Assembly: GCF_019263585.2 (NCBI RefSeq)
Contig: NZ_JADQDF010000001.1
Coordinates: forward strand, 5,280,501-5,344,500
Source of the DNA: Pseudonocardia oceani
Lineage (GTDB): Bacteria; Actinomycetota; Actinomycetes; Mycobacteriales; Pseudonocardiaceae
Direction: 5' to 3'
DNA: 64,000 nt
Shown: one piece after another, positions 34,912-44,040 of the stretch
Position numbering within the stretch: position 1 is the first letter of the stretch
How the letters are laid out: each line of letters opens with the position of its first letter
Notes under the pieces: model-generated
Database searches by the model: none
What the model was told of the DNA's origin: nothing
Seen by the model: the letters and a program-made list of their open reading frames with translations, nothing else
Translations under genes and position numbers: made by a program

Positions 34912-35757
34912 ATGGCCCGCAGCGCGCGTTCGACGTTCCGGGTCCCCGCCGACCCCGACCTGGCGGCCATCGACCCGCGCGGTCGGCCCGTCGGCCCGCA
35001 GGACAAGTCCGCGGCCGCCGAGCAGATGGCCGACCTCGCCACCGTGCTCGACGAGCGCCAGGAGGCCCTCTACGCCGAGGCCGTCGGCGGCGGCACCCGC
35101 GCGGTGCTGCTCGTGCTGCAGGGCATGGACACCTCCGGCAAGGGCGGCGTCATCCGCCACGTCGCCGGGCTCGTCAACCCGCAGGGCCTGACGATCTCCT
35201 CGTTCAAGAAGCCCACCACGGAGGAGCGCGCCCAGCACTTCCTGTGGCGCGTCCGGCCGAAGGTGCCCGCGCCGGGCCAGATCGGGGTGTTCGACCGGTC
35301 GCACTACGAGGACGTCCTCATCGCCCGCGTCGACTCGCTGGTGCCCGAGGAGGTGTGGCGCGGCCGCTACACCGAGATCACGGCGTTCGAGTCCGAGCTG
35401 GCCGAGCAGGGGGTCACCGTCGTGAAGTGCATGCTGCACATCTCGCCCGTGGAGCAGGCCGAGCGGCTGCTCGCCCGGCTCGACGACCCGGCGAAGGTGT
35501 GGAAGTACAACACCGGCGACCTCGACTCCCGCGCGAGGTGGCCCGCCTACCAGCAGGCCTACACCGACGCGCTGCGCGAGACCGACTCGGACGCGGCGCC
35601 CTGGTACGTCGTGCCCTCGGACCGCAAGTGGTACCGCAACTGGGCCATCGCCTCGATCCTCGCCGAGACGCTCGCCGAGCTCGATCCGCGCTTCCCGCCG
35701 GCCACCGTCGACGTCGACGCCGAGCGCGCCCGCATCCGCGCGAGCGTGATCGCGTGA
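34912..35757 (+). CDS. ppk2: Polyphosphate kinase 2 family protein
   Basis: A 281-aa polyphosphate:nucleotide phosphotransferase. LLVLQGMDTSGKGGVIRHVAGLVNPQG (Walker A), SFKKPTTEERAQHFLWRVRPKVPAPGQIGVFDRSHYEDVL (Walker B and lid) and RKWYRNWAIASILAETL are standard for PPK2. It transfers phosphate between polyphosphate and NDP or NMP; the class is not decided by sequence alone. Its stop overlaps the lipoprotein start (GTGA). Confidence 0.92.
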   Translation: MARSARSTFRVPADPDLAAIDPRGRPVGPQDKSAAAEQMADLATVLDERQEALYAEAVGGGTRAVLLVLQGMDTSGKGGVIRHVAGLVNPQGLTISSFKKPTTEERAQHFLWRVRPKVPAPGQIGVFDRSHYEDVLIARVDSLVPEEVWRGRYTEITAFESELAEQGVTVVKCMLHISPVEQAERLLARLDDPAKVWKYNTGDLDSRARWPAYQQAYTDALRETDSDAAPWYVVPSDRKWYRNWAIASILAETLAELDPRFPPATVDVDAERARIRASVIA

Positions 35758-36221
35758 GGCGCCCCGCACTCGTCGCGGCCGCCGCCCTCGCGGCGCTGAC
35801 CGTGCTCGCCGGCTGCGGCGGCGACCCCGCACCGGCCCCGCCGCCCGCGACCTCGGCGGCCCCCGCGCCCAGCGCGGCGCCGGCCCGGACGCCGGAGGAG
35901 GTCGTGTGCGCCGACTACACCGACACCCGGTCGGTCGTCCGCCAGACCGCCGAGGCGATCGAGGAGATGCCGGTGCTGCCCGCCGGCGTCGCGGTCCTGC
36001 TGCTCGGCGCCCGCCAGGTGGCCACGACCTCGGGCGTCACGGATCCCGAGATCCGGGCCGCGCAGGCCGAGCTGGCCGCGGCCATCGACGACCTCGACGC
36101 CCAGGGCCGCGCCCTCCTCGGCCCCGACGGCAACGCCGCGCAGGACGCCGTGCGCATCGACGCCGCCCGCATCCTGGCGGCGGTCACGGAGATCGAGCGG
36201 GTGTGCGGGGCGACGGCCTGA
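35754..36221 (+). CDS. Small secreted lipoprotein, unknown function
   Basis: A 155-aa protein with a signal peptide and lipobox (VLAGC, Cys about 21), a Pro/Ala linker, then a helical domain with two Cys (VVCADY and IERVCGA) that may form a disulfide. GTG 35754 overlaps the ppk2 stop. Not recognised. Confidence 0.7.
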   Translation: MRRPALVAAAALAALTVLAGCGGDPAPAPPPATSAAPAPSAAPARTPEEVVCADYTDTRSVVRQTAEAIEEMPVLPAGVAVLLLGARQVATTSGVTDPEIRAAQAELAAAIDDLDAQGRALLGPDGNAAQDAVRIDAARILAAVTEIERVCGATA

Positions 36222-36568
36222 CGGCGACCCGCCCGTGATCGCCGGGACCGCGCCGTCAGGGTCGTCGGGGGGACCGTGAGGGCGCACTCCTGACGCTCAC
36301 GACCCGGTGATCGCCAGGAGTGTGACGTGGTGGTCGTGCGGAGGGCCGTGGTGGCGCACTCTCGACGATCACGTGCTCCCGGGCGCCGCCGTCCCGCGCG
36401 CGTTCCCCTCTACCGCGCACGTTCCCGGTTCCCGCGAGCCTCCGGGGGAGCACGGAGAGCACGCGGGAGCACGGTCAGTGCGCGGGAAGGGCGGCCGCCG
36501 GCGCCGTCGGCCCGCCCGCAGCAGGACCGCGACTCGCGCGCAACCAGACCCCGGCTCGCGGGGAGGGG
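36222..36568. other. Intergenic region with imperfect palindrome and short repeats
   Basis: No gene supported in 347 bases. It holds a 36285-36322 palindrome, a direct repeat of GGCGCACTC-n2-GACG-n-TCACG (36281 and 36353), and three GAGCACG repeats near 36450-36475. It separates convergent transcription units, so terminators are expected. Confidence 0.5.
36285..36322. terminator. Imperfect palindrome, possible bidirectional terminator
   Basis: CACTCCTG and CAGGAGTG (8 bp perfect) are extended inward by CG and TCAC/GTGA pairs with two mismatches. It lies between convergent genes. There is no T-run, as is usual in such GC-rich genomes. Confidence 0.45.
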
Positions 36569-37714
36569 CTAGGAGATCAGCGACCGCCCGATGATCTCCT
36601 TCATGATCTCGTTCGTCCCCCCGTAGATCGACTGGACCCGCGAGTCCACGAAGGCCCTCGCGATCGGGTACTCCAGCATGTAGCCGTAGCCGCCGTGCAG
36701 CTGGACGCAGCGGTCCACCACGCGCTTGAGGACGTCCGACGCCCACCACTTGGCCTTCGCCGCGTCCGCGATCGACAGCTCGCCCTCGACGTGCTGGCGG
36801 ATGCAGCGGTCGACGAACACCTGGGTGACCGTGACCTCGGTGTCCATCTCCGCCAGCTCGAAGCGGGTGTTCTGGAACGCCGACACCGGCTTGCCGAACG
36901 CCTTTCGCTCCTTGACGTAGTCGAGCGTCAGCTCCAGGGCCCGCGCCGCGCCGGCCACCGAGCCGACGGCGATCGACAGCCGCTCCTGGGCGAGGTTCTG
37001 CATGAGGTAGATGAAGCCCTGGCCCTCCTCGCCGAGGACGTTGGCCGCGGGCACGCGCACGTCGGTGAACGACAGCTCGGCGGTGTCCTGGGCCTTCATG
37101 CCGACCTTGGCGAGGTTGCGGCCGCGCTCGAACCCGGCCATCCCGCGCTCGACGACGAGCAGGCTGAAGCCGCGGGCGCCGGCCTCCGGGTCGGTCTTCG
37201 CGACGACGATCACCAGGTCGGACAGGATGCCGTTGGTGATGAAGGTCTTGGAGCCGTTGAGGAGCCAGTCGCCGTCGTCGGTCCTGCGCGCCGTGGTCTG
37301 GATGCCCTGCAGGTCGCTACCGGTGCCGGGCTCGGTCATCGCGATCGCGGTGATGGTCTCGCCGGAGCAGAAGCCGGGCAGCCAGCGCTTCTTCTGCTCG
37401 GGCGTGGCCAGGCGCAGCAGGTAGGGCGCGATGACGTCGTTCTGCAGCGGGAAGCCCAGGCCCGAGGTGCCGGCGCGGGAGATCTCCTCGGTGATGACGC
37501 AGTTGTAGCGGAAGTCGTCGACCCCGCCGCCGCCGAACTCCTCGGGCACGTCGGTGCCCAGCAGGCCGGCCGCGCCTGCGGACTTCCAGACCGCGCGGTC
37601 GACGTGGCCGTCGGCCTCCCACTGGTCGTGGTGGGGGAGGACCTCCTTGGCGAGGAAGGCCCGGACGGTGTCGCGGAACGCGTCGTGGTCGGCGTCGAAG
37701 ATGTCGCGCTGCAT
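36569..37714 (-). CDS. Acyl-CoA dehydrogenase
   Basis: A 381-aa FAD enzyme oxidising acyl-CoA to enoyl-CoA. Motifs are AIAMTEPGTGSDLQGIQTTA, GSKTFITNGILSDL, ERKAFGKPVSAFQNTRFELAEM, QLHGGYGYMLEYPIARAFVDSRVQSIYGGTNEIMKEIIGRSL; the Glu in YGGTNEI is the expected catalytic base of long-chain types. The ATG at 37714 follows GGAG. A TetR-type palindrome is just upstream. Confidence 0.95.
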   Translation of the reverse strand: MQRDIFDADHDAFRDTVRAFLAKEVLPHHDQWEADGHVDRAVWKSAGAAGLLGTDVPEEFGGGGVDDFRYNCVITEEISRAGTSGLGFPLQNDVIAPYLLRLATPEQKKRWLPGFCSGETITAIAMTEPGTGSDLQGIQTTARRTDDGDWLLNGSKTFITNGILSDLVIVVAKTDPEAGARGFSLLVVERGMAGFERGRNLAKVGMKAQDTAELSFTDVRVPAANVLGEEGQGFIYLMQNLAQERLSIAVGSVAGAARALELTLDYVKERKAFGKPVSAFQNTRFELAEMDTEVTVTQVFVDRCIRQHVEGELSIADAAKAKWWASDVLKRVVDRCVQLHGGYGYMLEYPIARAFVDSRVQSIYGGTNEIMKEIIGRSLIS

Positions 37715-37730
37715 GCTCCGCAGTCTCACA

Positions 37731-37745
37731 TACCGGTCGGTAACC
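37731..37745. promoter_or_regulatory. TetR-type operator-like palindrome
   Basis: TACCGGTCGGTAACC (minus strand GGTTACCGACCGGTA) resembles the TACCGACCGGTA motif of actinobacterial TetR repressors of fatty-acid catabolism. It sits 17-31 bases upstream of the acyl-CoA dehydrogenase start. No tetR gene is next to it. Confidence 0.4.
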
Positions 37746-37790
37746 GGGAACGGCTCGACCGTGCCGAGGTCGGCCCCCACGGGCCGCGGC

Positions 37791-37796
37791 TAGCCT
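37791..37796 (+). promoter_or_regulatory. -10 box TAGCCT of the PhaC-like gene
   Basis: TAGCCT ends 6 bases before the GTG at 37803; probable leaderless mRNA. Confidence 0.5.
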
Positions 37797-37802
37797 CGGG
37801 GG

Positions 37803-38870
37803 GTGACGCTGGCCGACCGCATCCCCGCCGTGGCGCTGGACGTCGCGCAGAACGTCGTCGACAAGGCGGTCCTCGGGGGGGTCGCCGACCTGCGACGGAT
37901 GCCGCGCGACGCCGTCACCGGCTCCCCGGCCGCCACGCTGCACCGCTACCGCCCGATCGCCGGCGTCCCCGTCCTCGACGCCCCGCCGGTCCTGCTCGTG
38001 CCCCCGCTCGGTGCCCCCGACTTCGCCTACGACCTGCGCCGCGGCTGCTCGCTGGTGCAGCACCTGCTGGCCACCGGGCGCACCGTGTACCTCGTCGACT
38101 ACGGCCCGATCCGGTTCGCCGACCGCGCGCTGGGCATGGAGCACTGGGTCGACGACGTGGTGCCCCGCGCCGTGCGCGACACCGCCCGCGACACCGGCGC
38201 CGAGGGCGTCGACCTGCTGGGCTGGTCGCTCGGCGGCATCTTCTGCATGCTCGCGACGGCCGCCGACCTGACGCTGCCGATCCACACGCTCACGGTGATC
38301 GGCAGCCCCGTCGACATCGCGGCGGTGCCGCTCGTGGCGCCCCTGCGCCCGCTCGCGGCCGTCACCGGCGGGCTCGGGCTCTCGGCGGTCTACCAGGCGA
38401 TCGGCAGCTTCCCGGCGCCGCTGGTGAGCTGGGCGTTCCAGCTGACGGCGGTCGACCGGCTGATCACCAAGCCGCTGACGGTGCTCTCGCGCCTCGACGA
38501 CCGCGACTGCCTGGCCCAGATCGAGGCCGTCGACTTCATGATGACCCACATGCGCGGCTACCCCGGCCGCGTGTTCGGGCAGATCTACCACCTGCTGCTG
38601 CGCAGCAACGACCTCGCCGACGGCACGCTGGACCTCGCCGGGCGCACCATCGCGCTCAAGGAGATCGACGTCCCGGTGCTGGTCGTCGGCGGCGAGAACG
38701 ACGTCATCGCCCCGCTCCCCGCCGTCGAGCGCGTGGTCGACCTGCTGACGGGCTCGCCCGAGGTGCGGTTCGAGTCGGCCCCGGGCGGGCACCTCGGCGT
38801 GCTCACCGGCCGCCGCGCCCGCGCCACCACCTGGGTCCACGTCGACGACTTCCTGACCGCCCACACCTGA
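37803..38870 (+). CDS. PHA-synthase-like alpha/beta hydrolase
   Basis: A 355-aa protein with the overall class III PhaC layout: PPVLLVPPLGAPDFAYDLRRGCSLVQHLLATGRTVYLVDYGPI, then the nucleophile elbow LLGWSLGGIFCML, VVGGENDVIAP and GGHLGVLTG. True polymer synthases have Cys in G-x-C-x-G; here it is Ser, so acyl hydrolase or transferase activity is more likely than polymer synthesis. It lies in a lipid gene neighbourhood. Confidence 0.75.
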   Translation: MTLADRIPAVALDVAQNVVDKAVLGGVADLRRMPRDAVTGSPAATLHRYRPIAGVPVLDAPPVLLVPPLGAPDFAYDLRRGCSLVQHLLATGRTVYLVDYGPIRFADRALGMEHWVDDVVPRAVRDTARDTGAEGVDLLGWSLGGIFCMLATAADLTLPIHTLTVIGSPVDIAAVPLVAPLRPLAAVTGGLGLSAVYQAIGSFPAPLVSWAFQLTAVDRLITKPLTVLSRLDDRDCLAQIEAVDFMMTHMRGYPGRVFGQIYHLLLRSNDLADGTLDLAGRTIALKEIDVPVLVVGGENDVIAPLPAVERVVDLLTGSPEVRFESAPGGHLGVLTGRRARATTWVHVDDFLTAHT

Positions 38871-38876
38871 TCCGGG

Positions 38877-38882
38877 TACAAC
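38877..38882 (+). promoter_or_regulatory. Possible -10 box TACAAC of the aldo/keto reductase
   Basis: TACAAC ends 6 bases before the ATG at 38889. Confidence 0.35.
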
Positions 38883-38888
38883 GGGGGC

Positions 38889-39863
38889 ATGCGCCATCTC
38901 GACATCGCGACCGCCAAGCCGTACTCCGTCATCGGCCTGGGCACCTGGCAGTTCGGGTCCCGCGAGTGGGGCTACGGCACCGACTACGCCGAGGGGGAGG
39001 CCGGGCGGATCGTGAAGCGCGCCCGCGAGCTCGGGATCACCGTGTTCGACACCGCCGAGGTCTACGGGTTCGGGCGCAGCGAGCGGATCCTCGGCGAGGC
39101 CCTGCGCGACTCCGGCGGCACCGACGACGTCGTGGTGGCCTCGAAGGTCTTCCCGGTGATGCCGACGGCCGCGATCGTGCAGCAGCGCGGCGTGGCGAGT
39201 GCGCAGCGCCTGGGCGTCCGCCAGATCGACCTCTACCAGGTGCACCAGCCCAACCCGGTCGTCGGCGACTCCACGACCATGCGCGGCATGCGGGCGCTGC
39301 GCGACGTCGGCGTGATCGACGAGGTCGGCGTCTCGAACTACCCGCTCTCGCGCTGGCAGCGGGCCGAGGGCGCGCTGGGCGGGGCGCGGGTGCTGTCCAA
39401 CCAGGTGCAGTTCAGCCTGGTCTCGCGCGGGCCGATGGCCGAGATGCTGCCCTGGGCCCAGCGCACCGGGCACGTCGTCATGGCCTGGAGCCCGCTGGCG
39501 CAGGGTCTGCTCTCGGGGCGCTACAACGCCGACCACCGGCCCAGCGGCGGGGTGCGGGCGACCAACTCGATGTTCCTGCCCGAGAACATGCGGGCCGCGT
39601 CGCCGCTGCTCGACCTGCTGCGCGACGTCGCCTCGGTCCACGACGCCACGCCCGCGCAGATCGCGCTGGCCTGGCTGGTGCACTTCCCGAACGTCGTGGC
39701 GATCCCGGGGGCGTCGAGCGTCGCCCAGGTGGAGCGCAACGCCGCCGCCGCCGACATCGTCCTGAGCGGCTCGGAGCACGGGGCCCTCACCGCGGCGGCC
39801 GAGGCGTTCCACCCGACCACCGGGCTCTCGGCGCTGCCGGGTCTGGTGCGCGCCCGGCGCTGA
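38889..39863 (+). CDS. Aldo/keto reductase
   Basis: A 324-aa NADPH-dependent (alpha/beta)8 reductase. The catalytic Asp/Tyr is in FDTAEVYGFGRSERILGEAL, the Lys in VVASKVF, and the His region is YQVHQPNP. VGVSNYPLSRWQ and IPGASSVAQVERN complete the cofactor site. Substrate unknown. Confidence 0.9.
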   Translation: MRHLDIATAKPYSVIGLGTWQFGSREWGYGTDYAEGEAGRIVKRARELGITVFDTAEVYGFGRSERILGEALRDSGGTDDVVVASKVFPVMPTAAIVQQRGVASAQRLGVRQIDLYQVHQPNPVVGDSTTMRGMRALRDVGVIDEVGVSNYPLSRWQRAEGALGGARVLSNQVQFSLVSRGPMAEMLPWAQRTGHVVMAWSPLAQGLLSGRYNADHRPSGGVRATNSMFLPENMRAASPLLDLLRDVASVHDATPAQIALAWLVHFPNVVAIPGASSVAQVERNAAAADIVLSGSEHGALTAAAEAFHPTTGLSALPGLVRARR

Positions 39864-39936
39864 GCGGTTCACCCCTGTGGGCGGATGTGACGAAGCAGCC
39901 CTCGTCAACAGGGTGGGCAGCCCGCCGCGCGAGTAC

Positions 39937-39942
39937 TAGCGT
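39937..39942 (+). promoter_or_regulatory. -10 box TAGCGT of tmsA
   Basis: TAGCGT ends 8 bases before the ATG at 39951. Confidence 0.5.
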
Positions 39943-39950
39943 CCCCCGAC

Positions 39951-41345
39951 ATGAGCGCCGGGCTGCAGCTGTCCACCCCGCCGACCGTCCCCCGCGCCGA
40001 GCACGACGCCGCCGTCGTCGAGCTGGTGCGCCGGTACCGGGCCGTGCCGGCGGGGGAGCGGGTGCGGCTGGGCAAGAAGACGTCGAACCTGTTCCGGTTC
40101 GGCGCCGGGGCCGCCGACGACCGCCGGCTCGACACGTCGGCGTTCACCGGGGTGATCGAGGTCGACACGGCCGCCCGCACCGCGCAGGTGCAGGGCATGA
40201 CCACCTACGAGCACCTCGTCGACGTCACGCTGGCGCACGGGCTGATGCCGCTGGTCGTGCCGCAGCTCAAGACGATCACCCTCGGCGGGGCGGTCACCGG
40301 GCTCGGCATCGAGTCGACGTCGTTCCGCCACGGACTGCCGCACGAGTCGGTGCGCGAGATGGACGTGCTGCTGCCCAGCGGTGAGCTGGTCACCGCGCGG
40401 CCCGAGGGCGAGCACGCCGACCTGTTTCACGGCTTCGCCAACTCCTACGCCACGCTGGGCTACGCGCTGCGCCTGGAGATCGACCTGCAGCCGGTGGCGC
40501 CCTACGTCCGCCTGGAGCACCGGCGCGTGGCCACCGGGAAGCTCGCCGAGGAGATCCGCGAGGCGTGCGCCGGCGCGGCGGACGGATCGGGGCCCGACTT
40601 CGTCGACGGCGTCGTGTTCACCCGCGACGAGCAGTACCTCAGCCTGGGGTTCTTCACCGACGACCCCGGCCCGGCCGTCAGCGACTACACGGGCCAGCAG
40701 GTGTTCTACAAGTCGGTCCGCGAGCGCACCGAGGACCACCTGACGGTCCACGACTACCTGTGGCGCTGGGACACCGACTGGTTCTGGTGCTCGGCGGCGC
40801 TGGGCGCGCAGCACCCGCTGGTGCGCCGGGTGTGGCCGGGCCGCTACCGGCGCTCGGACGTCTACCGCCGGATCGTCGCCCTCGACCGCCGCACGCGGTT
40901 CTCCAGCCGCATCCGCAGCCTGCTGCGGCAGCCGCAGGAGGAGCCGGTGATCCAGGACGTGGAGATCCCGGTCGACCGGCTGCCGGAGTTTCTCGACGCG
41001 TTCCAGCGCGACGTCGGCATCGAGCCCGTGTGGCTCTGCCCGCTGCGGCTGCGCGGGGCGACGACCTGGCCGCTCTACCCCATGGAGGCCGGTGAACTCT
41101 ACGTGAACGTGGGTTTCTGGTCGACTGTCCCGGAGGTTCCGGGGGACCCCGAGGGGCACAACAAGCGCGTGGAGCAGCTGGTCGCCGGACTGGGTGGGCA
41201 CAAGTCGCTGTACTCCACGGTGCACTACGACGAGCCCGAGTTCTGGGAGCACTACAACGGGCGGGCCTACCGGGAGCTGAAGGGCCGCTACGACCCGGAC
41301 GGCAGGCTGCCCGATCTCTACAGCAAGGTCACGGGGAGGGCATGA
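39951..41345 (+). CDS. tmsA: FAD-binding oxidoreductase, 10-methyl fatty acid synthesis (TmsA/BfaA-like)
   Basis: A 464-aa FAD_binding_4-type protein (GVIEVDTAARTAQVQGMTTYEHLVD, LKTITLGGAVTGLGIESTSFRHGLPHESVREMDVLLPSGE), with a DHCR24-like C-terminal half. Coupled by overlap to a cyclopropane-synthase-like methyltransferase, it matches the pair that makes 10-methylstearic (tuberculostearic) acid: the methyltransferase makes a 10-methylene acyl phospholipid, which this enzyme reduces. The assignment rests on family and gene pairing. Confidence 0.8.
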   Translation: MSAGLQLSTPPTVPRAEHDAAVVELVRRYRAVPAGERVRLGKKTSNLFRFGAGAADDRRLDTSAFTGVIEVDTAARTAQVQGMTTYEHLVDVTLAHGLMPLVVPQLKTITLGGAVTGLGIESTSFRHGLPHESVREMDVLLPSGELVTARPEGEHADLFHGFANSYATLGYALRLEIDLQPVAPYVRLEHRRVATGKLAEEIREACAGAADGSGPDFVDGVVFTRDEQYLSLGFFTDDPGPAVSDYTGQQVFYKSVRERTEDHLTVHDYLWRWDTDWFWCSAALGAQHPLVRRVWPGRYRRSDVYRRIVALDRRTRFSSRIRSLLRQPQEEPVIQDVEIPVDRLPEFLDAFQRDVGIEPVWLCPLRLRGATTWPLYPMEAGELYVNVGFWSTVPEVPGDPEGHNKRVEQLVAGLGGHKSLYSTVHYDEPEFWEHYNGRAYRELKGRYDPDGRLPDLYSKVTGRA

Positions 41346-42571
41346 TGCAGGTCGCAGAGATCATCTCGAGTGTCATCGGGCCGGACGTACCGGTGCGCAT
41401 CATCGGGTACGACGGCAGCAAGGCGGGCCCGGACAGCGCCGAGGCCGCCATCCGGATCGCCTCCCCGAGAGCCATGGCCAGACTCGTCACCGCCCCGGGC
41501 ACGCTCGGCCTGGCGCGGGGGTACGTCACCGGCGAGATCGAGGTCGAGGGCGAGCTGTACGGCGTCCTCGCCGCGATGCCCGACGTGATCCTGCACGACA
41601 TCCCGCGCGCCCAGCGGCTCAGGCTGGCCCGCCAGCTCGTGCCGGTGTGGGCGCGCCACCGCCAGCCGCCGCCGGAGTTCGAGTACCGCCCGCCTGGCCG
41701 CCTGCACTCCAAGGCGCGCGACAGCAGGGCGATCTCGCACCACTACGACGTCTCCAACACCTTCTACGAGTGGGTGCTCGGGCCGTCGATGGCCTACACC
41801 TGCGCGGTGTACCCGAGCGCCACGGCCACCCTCGAGGAGGCGCAGGCCGAGAAGTTCGAGCTCGTCGCGCAGAAGCTCGGGCTGCAGCCGGGGCAGCGCC
41901 TGCTCGACGTCGGCTGCGGCTGGGGCGGCATGGTCATGCACGCCGCCGCCGAGCACGGCGTCAAGGCGCTCGGGGTGACGCTCTCGGCCAACCAGGCCGC
42001 GTGGGCGCAGGCCGAGATCACCCGCCGCGGCCTCGACGGGCTCGCCGAGGTGCGCCACGTCGACTACCGCGACGCACCGGAGTCGGAGTTCGACGCCGTC
42101 AGCTCGATCGGGCTCACCGAGCACATCGGACGCGCCCAGCTGCCCGCCTACTTCGCCTCGCTGCACGCGCGGCTGCGGCCCGGCGGCCGGCTGCTCAACC
42201 ACTGCATCACCGAGTCGCGCACGCCCGCCCGGCGGCTCGACCCGTTCATCGGCCGCTACATCTTCCCCGACGGCGAGCTGCACACCGTCGGGCACGTGAT
42301 CGGCACGATGAACGACGCCGGGTTCGAGATCCGCCACGAGGAGAACTTCCGCGAGCACTACGCGCGGACGCTCGCGGCGTGGGGCGCCAACCTCGAGGAG
42401 CACTGGGACGAGGCCGTGGCGGAGGTCGGGCTGGGCAGGGCGAAGGTCTGGCGGCTCTACATGGCCGCGTGCCGACTGGGGTTCGAGCGCGACAACATCC
42501 AGCTCCACCAGGTGCTGGGGGAGCGGGTCCACGGCGACGGCCGTTCCGGGTTCCCGCTGCGGGGGTGGTGA
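41342..42571 (+). CDS. tmsB: Cyclopropane-fatty-acid-synthase-like methyltransferase (TmsB/BfaB-like)
   Basis: A 409-aa SAM enzyme acting on unsaturated phospholipid acyl chains. ISHHYDVSNTFYEWVLGPSMAYTCAVYPS, LLDVGCGWGGMVMHAAAEHGVKALGVTLSANQAAWAQ and SIGLTEHIG are family hallmarks. The ATG at 41342 overlaps the tmsA stop (a second ATG follows at 41345). Partner of tmsA for methyl-branched membrane lipids. Confidence 0.85.
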   Translation: MMQVAEIISSVIGPDVPVRIIGYDGSKAGPDSAEAAIRIASPRAMARLVTAPGTLGLARGYVTGEIEVEGELYGVLAAMPDVILHDIPRAQRLRLARQLVPVWARHRQPPPEFEYRPPGRLHSKARDSRAISHHYDVSNTFYEWVLGPSMAYTCAVYPSATATLEEAQAEKFELVAQKLGLQPGQRLLDVGCGWGGMVMHAAAEHGVKALGVTLSANQAAWAQAEITRRGLDGLAEVRHVDYRDAPESEFDAVSSIGLTEHIGRAQLPAYFASLHARLRPGGRLLNHCITESRTPARRLDPFIGRYIFPDGELHTVGHVIGTMNDAGFEIRHEENFREHYARTLAAWGANLEEHWDEAVAEVGLGRAKVWRLYMAACRLGFERDNIQLHQVLGERVHGDGRSGFPLRGW

Positions 42572-42595
42572 CCGCAGGACTGGTAGACCTTCCCC

Positions 42596-43990
42596 GTGCC
42601 TGACCGCCTCTCGCCGCTGGACGCCTCGTTCCTGTTCGCCGAGCACGAGAACGCGGGGATGCACGTCGGGGGCGTCATGACGTTCGAGCCGAGCGAGGGG
42701 TTCGACGTCGACGCCCTCGTCGCGCTCATCGGGCACCGCCTCGGGCTGGTGCCGCGCTACCGCCAGAAGGTGCGCGAGGTGCCGGCCCGGCTCGGGTTGC
42801 CCGTGTGGGTCGACGACCCGGACTTCGACCTGGAGTACCACGTCCGGCGCTCCGCGCTCGCCGCGCCGGGCACCGAGGAGGTCCTGCACGAGCTGGTCGG
42901 CCGGCTGCTCTCGCGCCGGCTCGACCGCTCGCGCCCACTGTGGGAGATCTACCTGGTCGAGGGCCTGGCCGACGGGCGGCTGGCGGTCGTCACCAAGACC
43001 CACCACGCGATGGTCGACGGGCTGGCGTCGGTCGACATCGGCTCCGTCCTGCTCGACCTCACGCCCGAGCCGCGCGAGACGCCCGACGACGACTGGGCGC
43101 CCGCGCGGGAGCCGTGGGGCCTGGAGCTGGCCGCGTCGGCGGTGCTGGACACGCTGCGCCGCCCCCAGCTCGCCCTCGACGCCACCGGCCGCATCCTCGG
43201 CGACATCGGGTACGCGGCGTCGGCGATCGGGCGCACCGCGCAGGCCGCCCTGGACACCGGGCGCAGCGCGGCGGGCACCCGTCCGGTGCACCCGCTCACC
43301 GCCGTCACCGGCTCGCAGCGCCGCTACGGCACCGCGCGCACCCCGCTCGCCGACCACCGCGCGGTCCGCAAGGCCCACGGCGGCACCGTCAACGACGTCG
43401 TGCTGGCCGTCGTTGCGGGCGGCCTGCGGCGCTGGATGATCACCCGCGGCGAGCCGCTGACGCACGACACGACCGTCCGCGCGCTGGTGCCGGTGTCGGT
43501 GCGGGCGCGGTCCGGGGGCCCGGGGTCGGCGGCGGGCAACAGCATCTCCGCGTACTTCGTCGACCTGCCGGTGGCCGAGGAGGACCCGGTCGCCCGGCTC
43601 ACCGCGGTGCGCGGGGCGATGGAGGCCCACAAGCGCGGCGGCCGAGCGGTGGGCGCGGCCCGGCTGATCGGGCTGGTCGGGCTCGCGCCGCCGGTCGTGC
43701 ACAGCATCGCCGCCCGTCTCACCAGCCAGTACTCGAGCCGGCTCTACAACGTGCTGATCACCAACGTGCCCGGCCCGCCCCGTCCGCTGTACGCGCTGGG
43801 TGCCCGGATGCGTGACATGTTCCCCGTGGTTCCGCTGGCCGGCGGGCAGGCCGTGGCGATCGGCGTCACGTCCTACGACGGCGGGATGCACTACGGGCTC
43901 ACCGCCGACCGCGACGCGATGCCCGACGTCGCCGTCCTGGCCGACGCGCTGCGTGACTCGCTCGCCGAGCTGGTGGTCACGACCGCCTGA
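42596..43990 (+). CDS. Wax ester synthase/diacylglycerol acyltransferase (WS/DGAT)
   Basis: A 464-aa acyltransferase that makes triacylglycerol or wax esters from acyl-CoA. The catalytic HHAMVDG is at 136-142. The N-terminal PLDASFLFAEHENAGMHVGG, the PLWEIYLVEGL block, the KAHGGTVNDVVLAVVAGGLR block and NVPGPPRPLYALGARM are all present. A TAGACC box ends 6 bases before the GTG at 42596. It directly follows tmsB, so branched acyl chains may feed storage lipid. Confidence 0.92.
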   Translation: MPDRLSPLDASFLFAEHENAGMHVGGVMTFEPSEGFDVDALVALIGHRLGLVPRYRQKVREVPARLGLPVWVDDPDFDLEYHVRRSALAAPGTEEVLHELVGRLLSRRLDRSRPLWEIYLVEGLADGRLAVVTKTHHAMVDGLASVDIGSVLLDLTPEPRETPDDDWAPAREPWGLELAASAVLDTLRRPQLALDATGRILGDIGYAASAIGRTAQAALDTGRSAAGTRPVHPLTAVTGSQRRYGTARTPLADHRAVRKAHGGTVNDVVLAVVAGGLRRWMITRGEPLTHDTTVRALVPVSVRARSGGPGSAAGNSISAYFVDLPVAEEDPVARLTAVRGAMEAHKRGGRAVGAARLIGLVGLAPPVVHSIAARLTSQYSSRLYNVLITNVPGPPRPLYALGARMRDMFPVVPLAGGQAVAIGVTSYDGGMHYGLTADRDAMPDVAVLADALRDSLAELVVTTA

Positions 43991-44040
43991 GCCGTCGCGC
44001 GTTCTGCCGTTCGGAGCAGTCGGTGCGGCACACTGCGCGC

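Noticed and set aside
37803..38870. Class III PHA synthase proper
   Set aside because: The nucleophile elbow has Ser (GWSLGG), not the Cys of polymer synthases, and no phaE, phaP or phaZ partner is adjacent.
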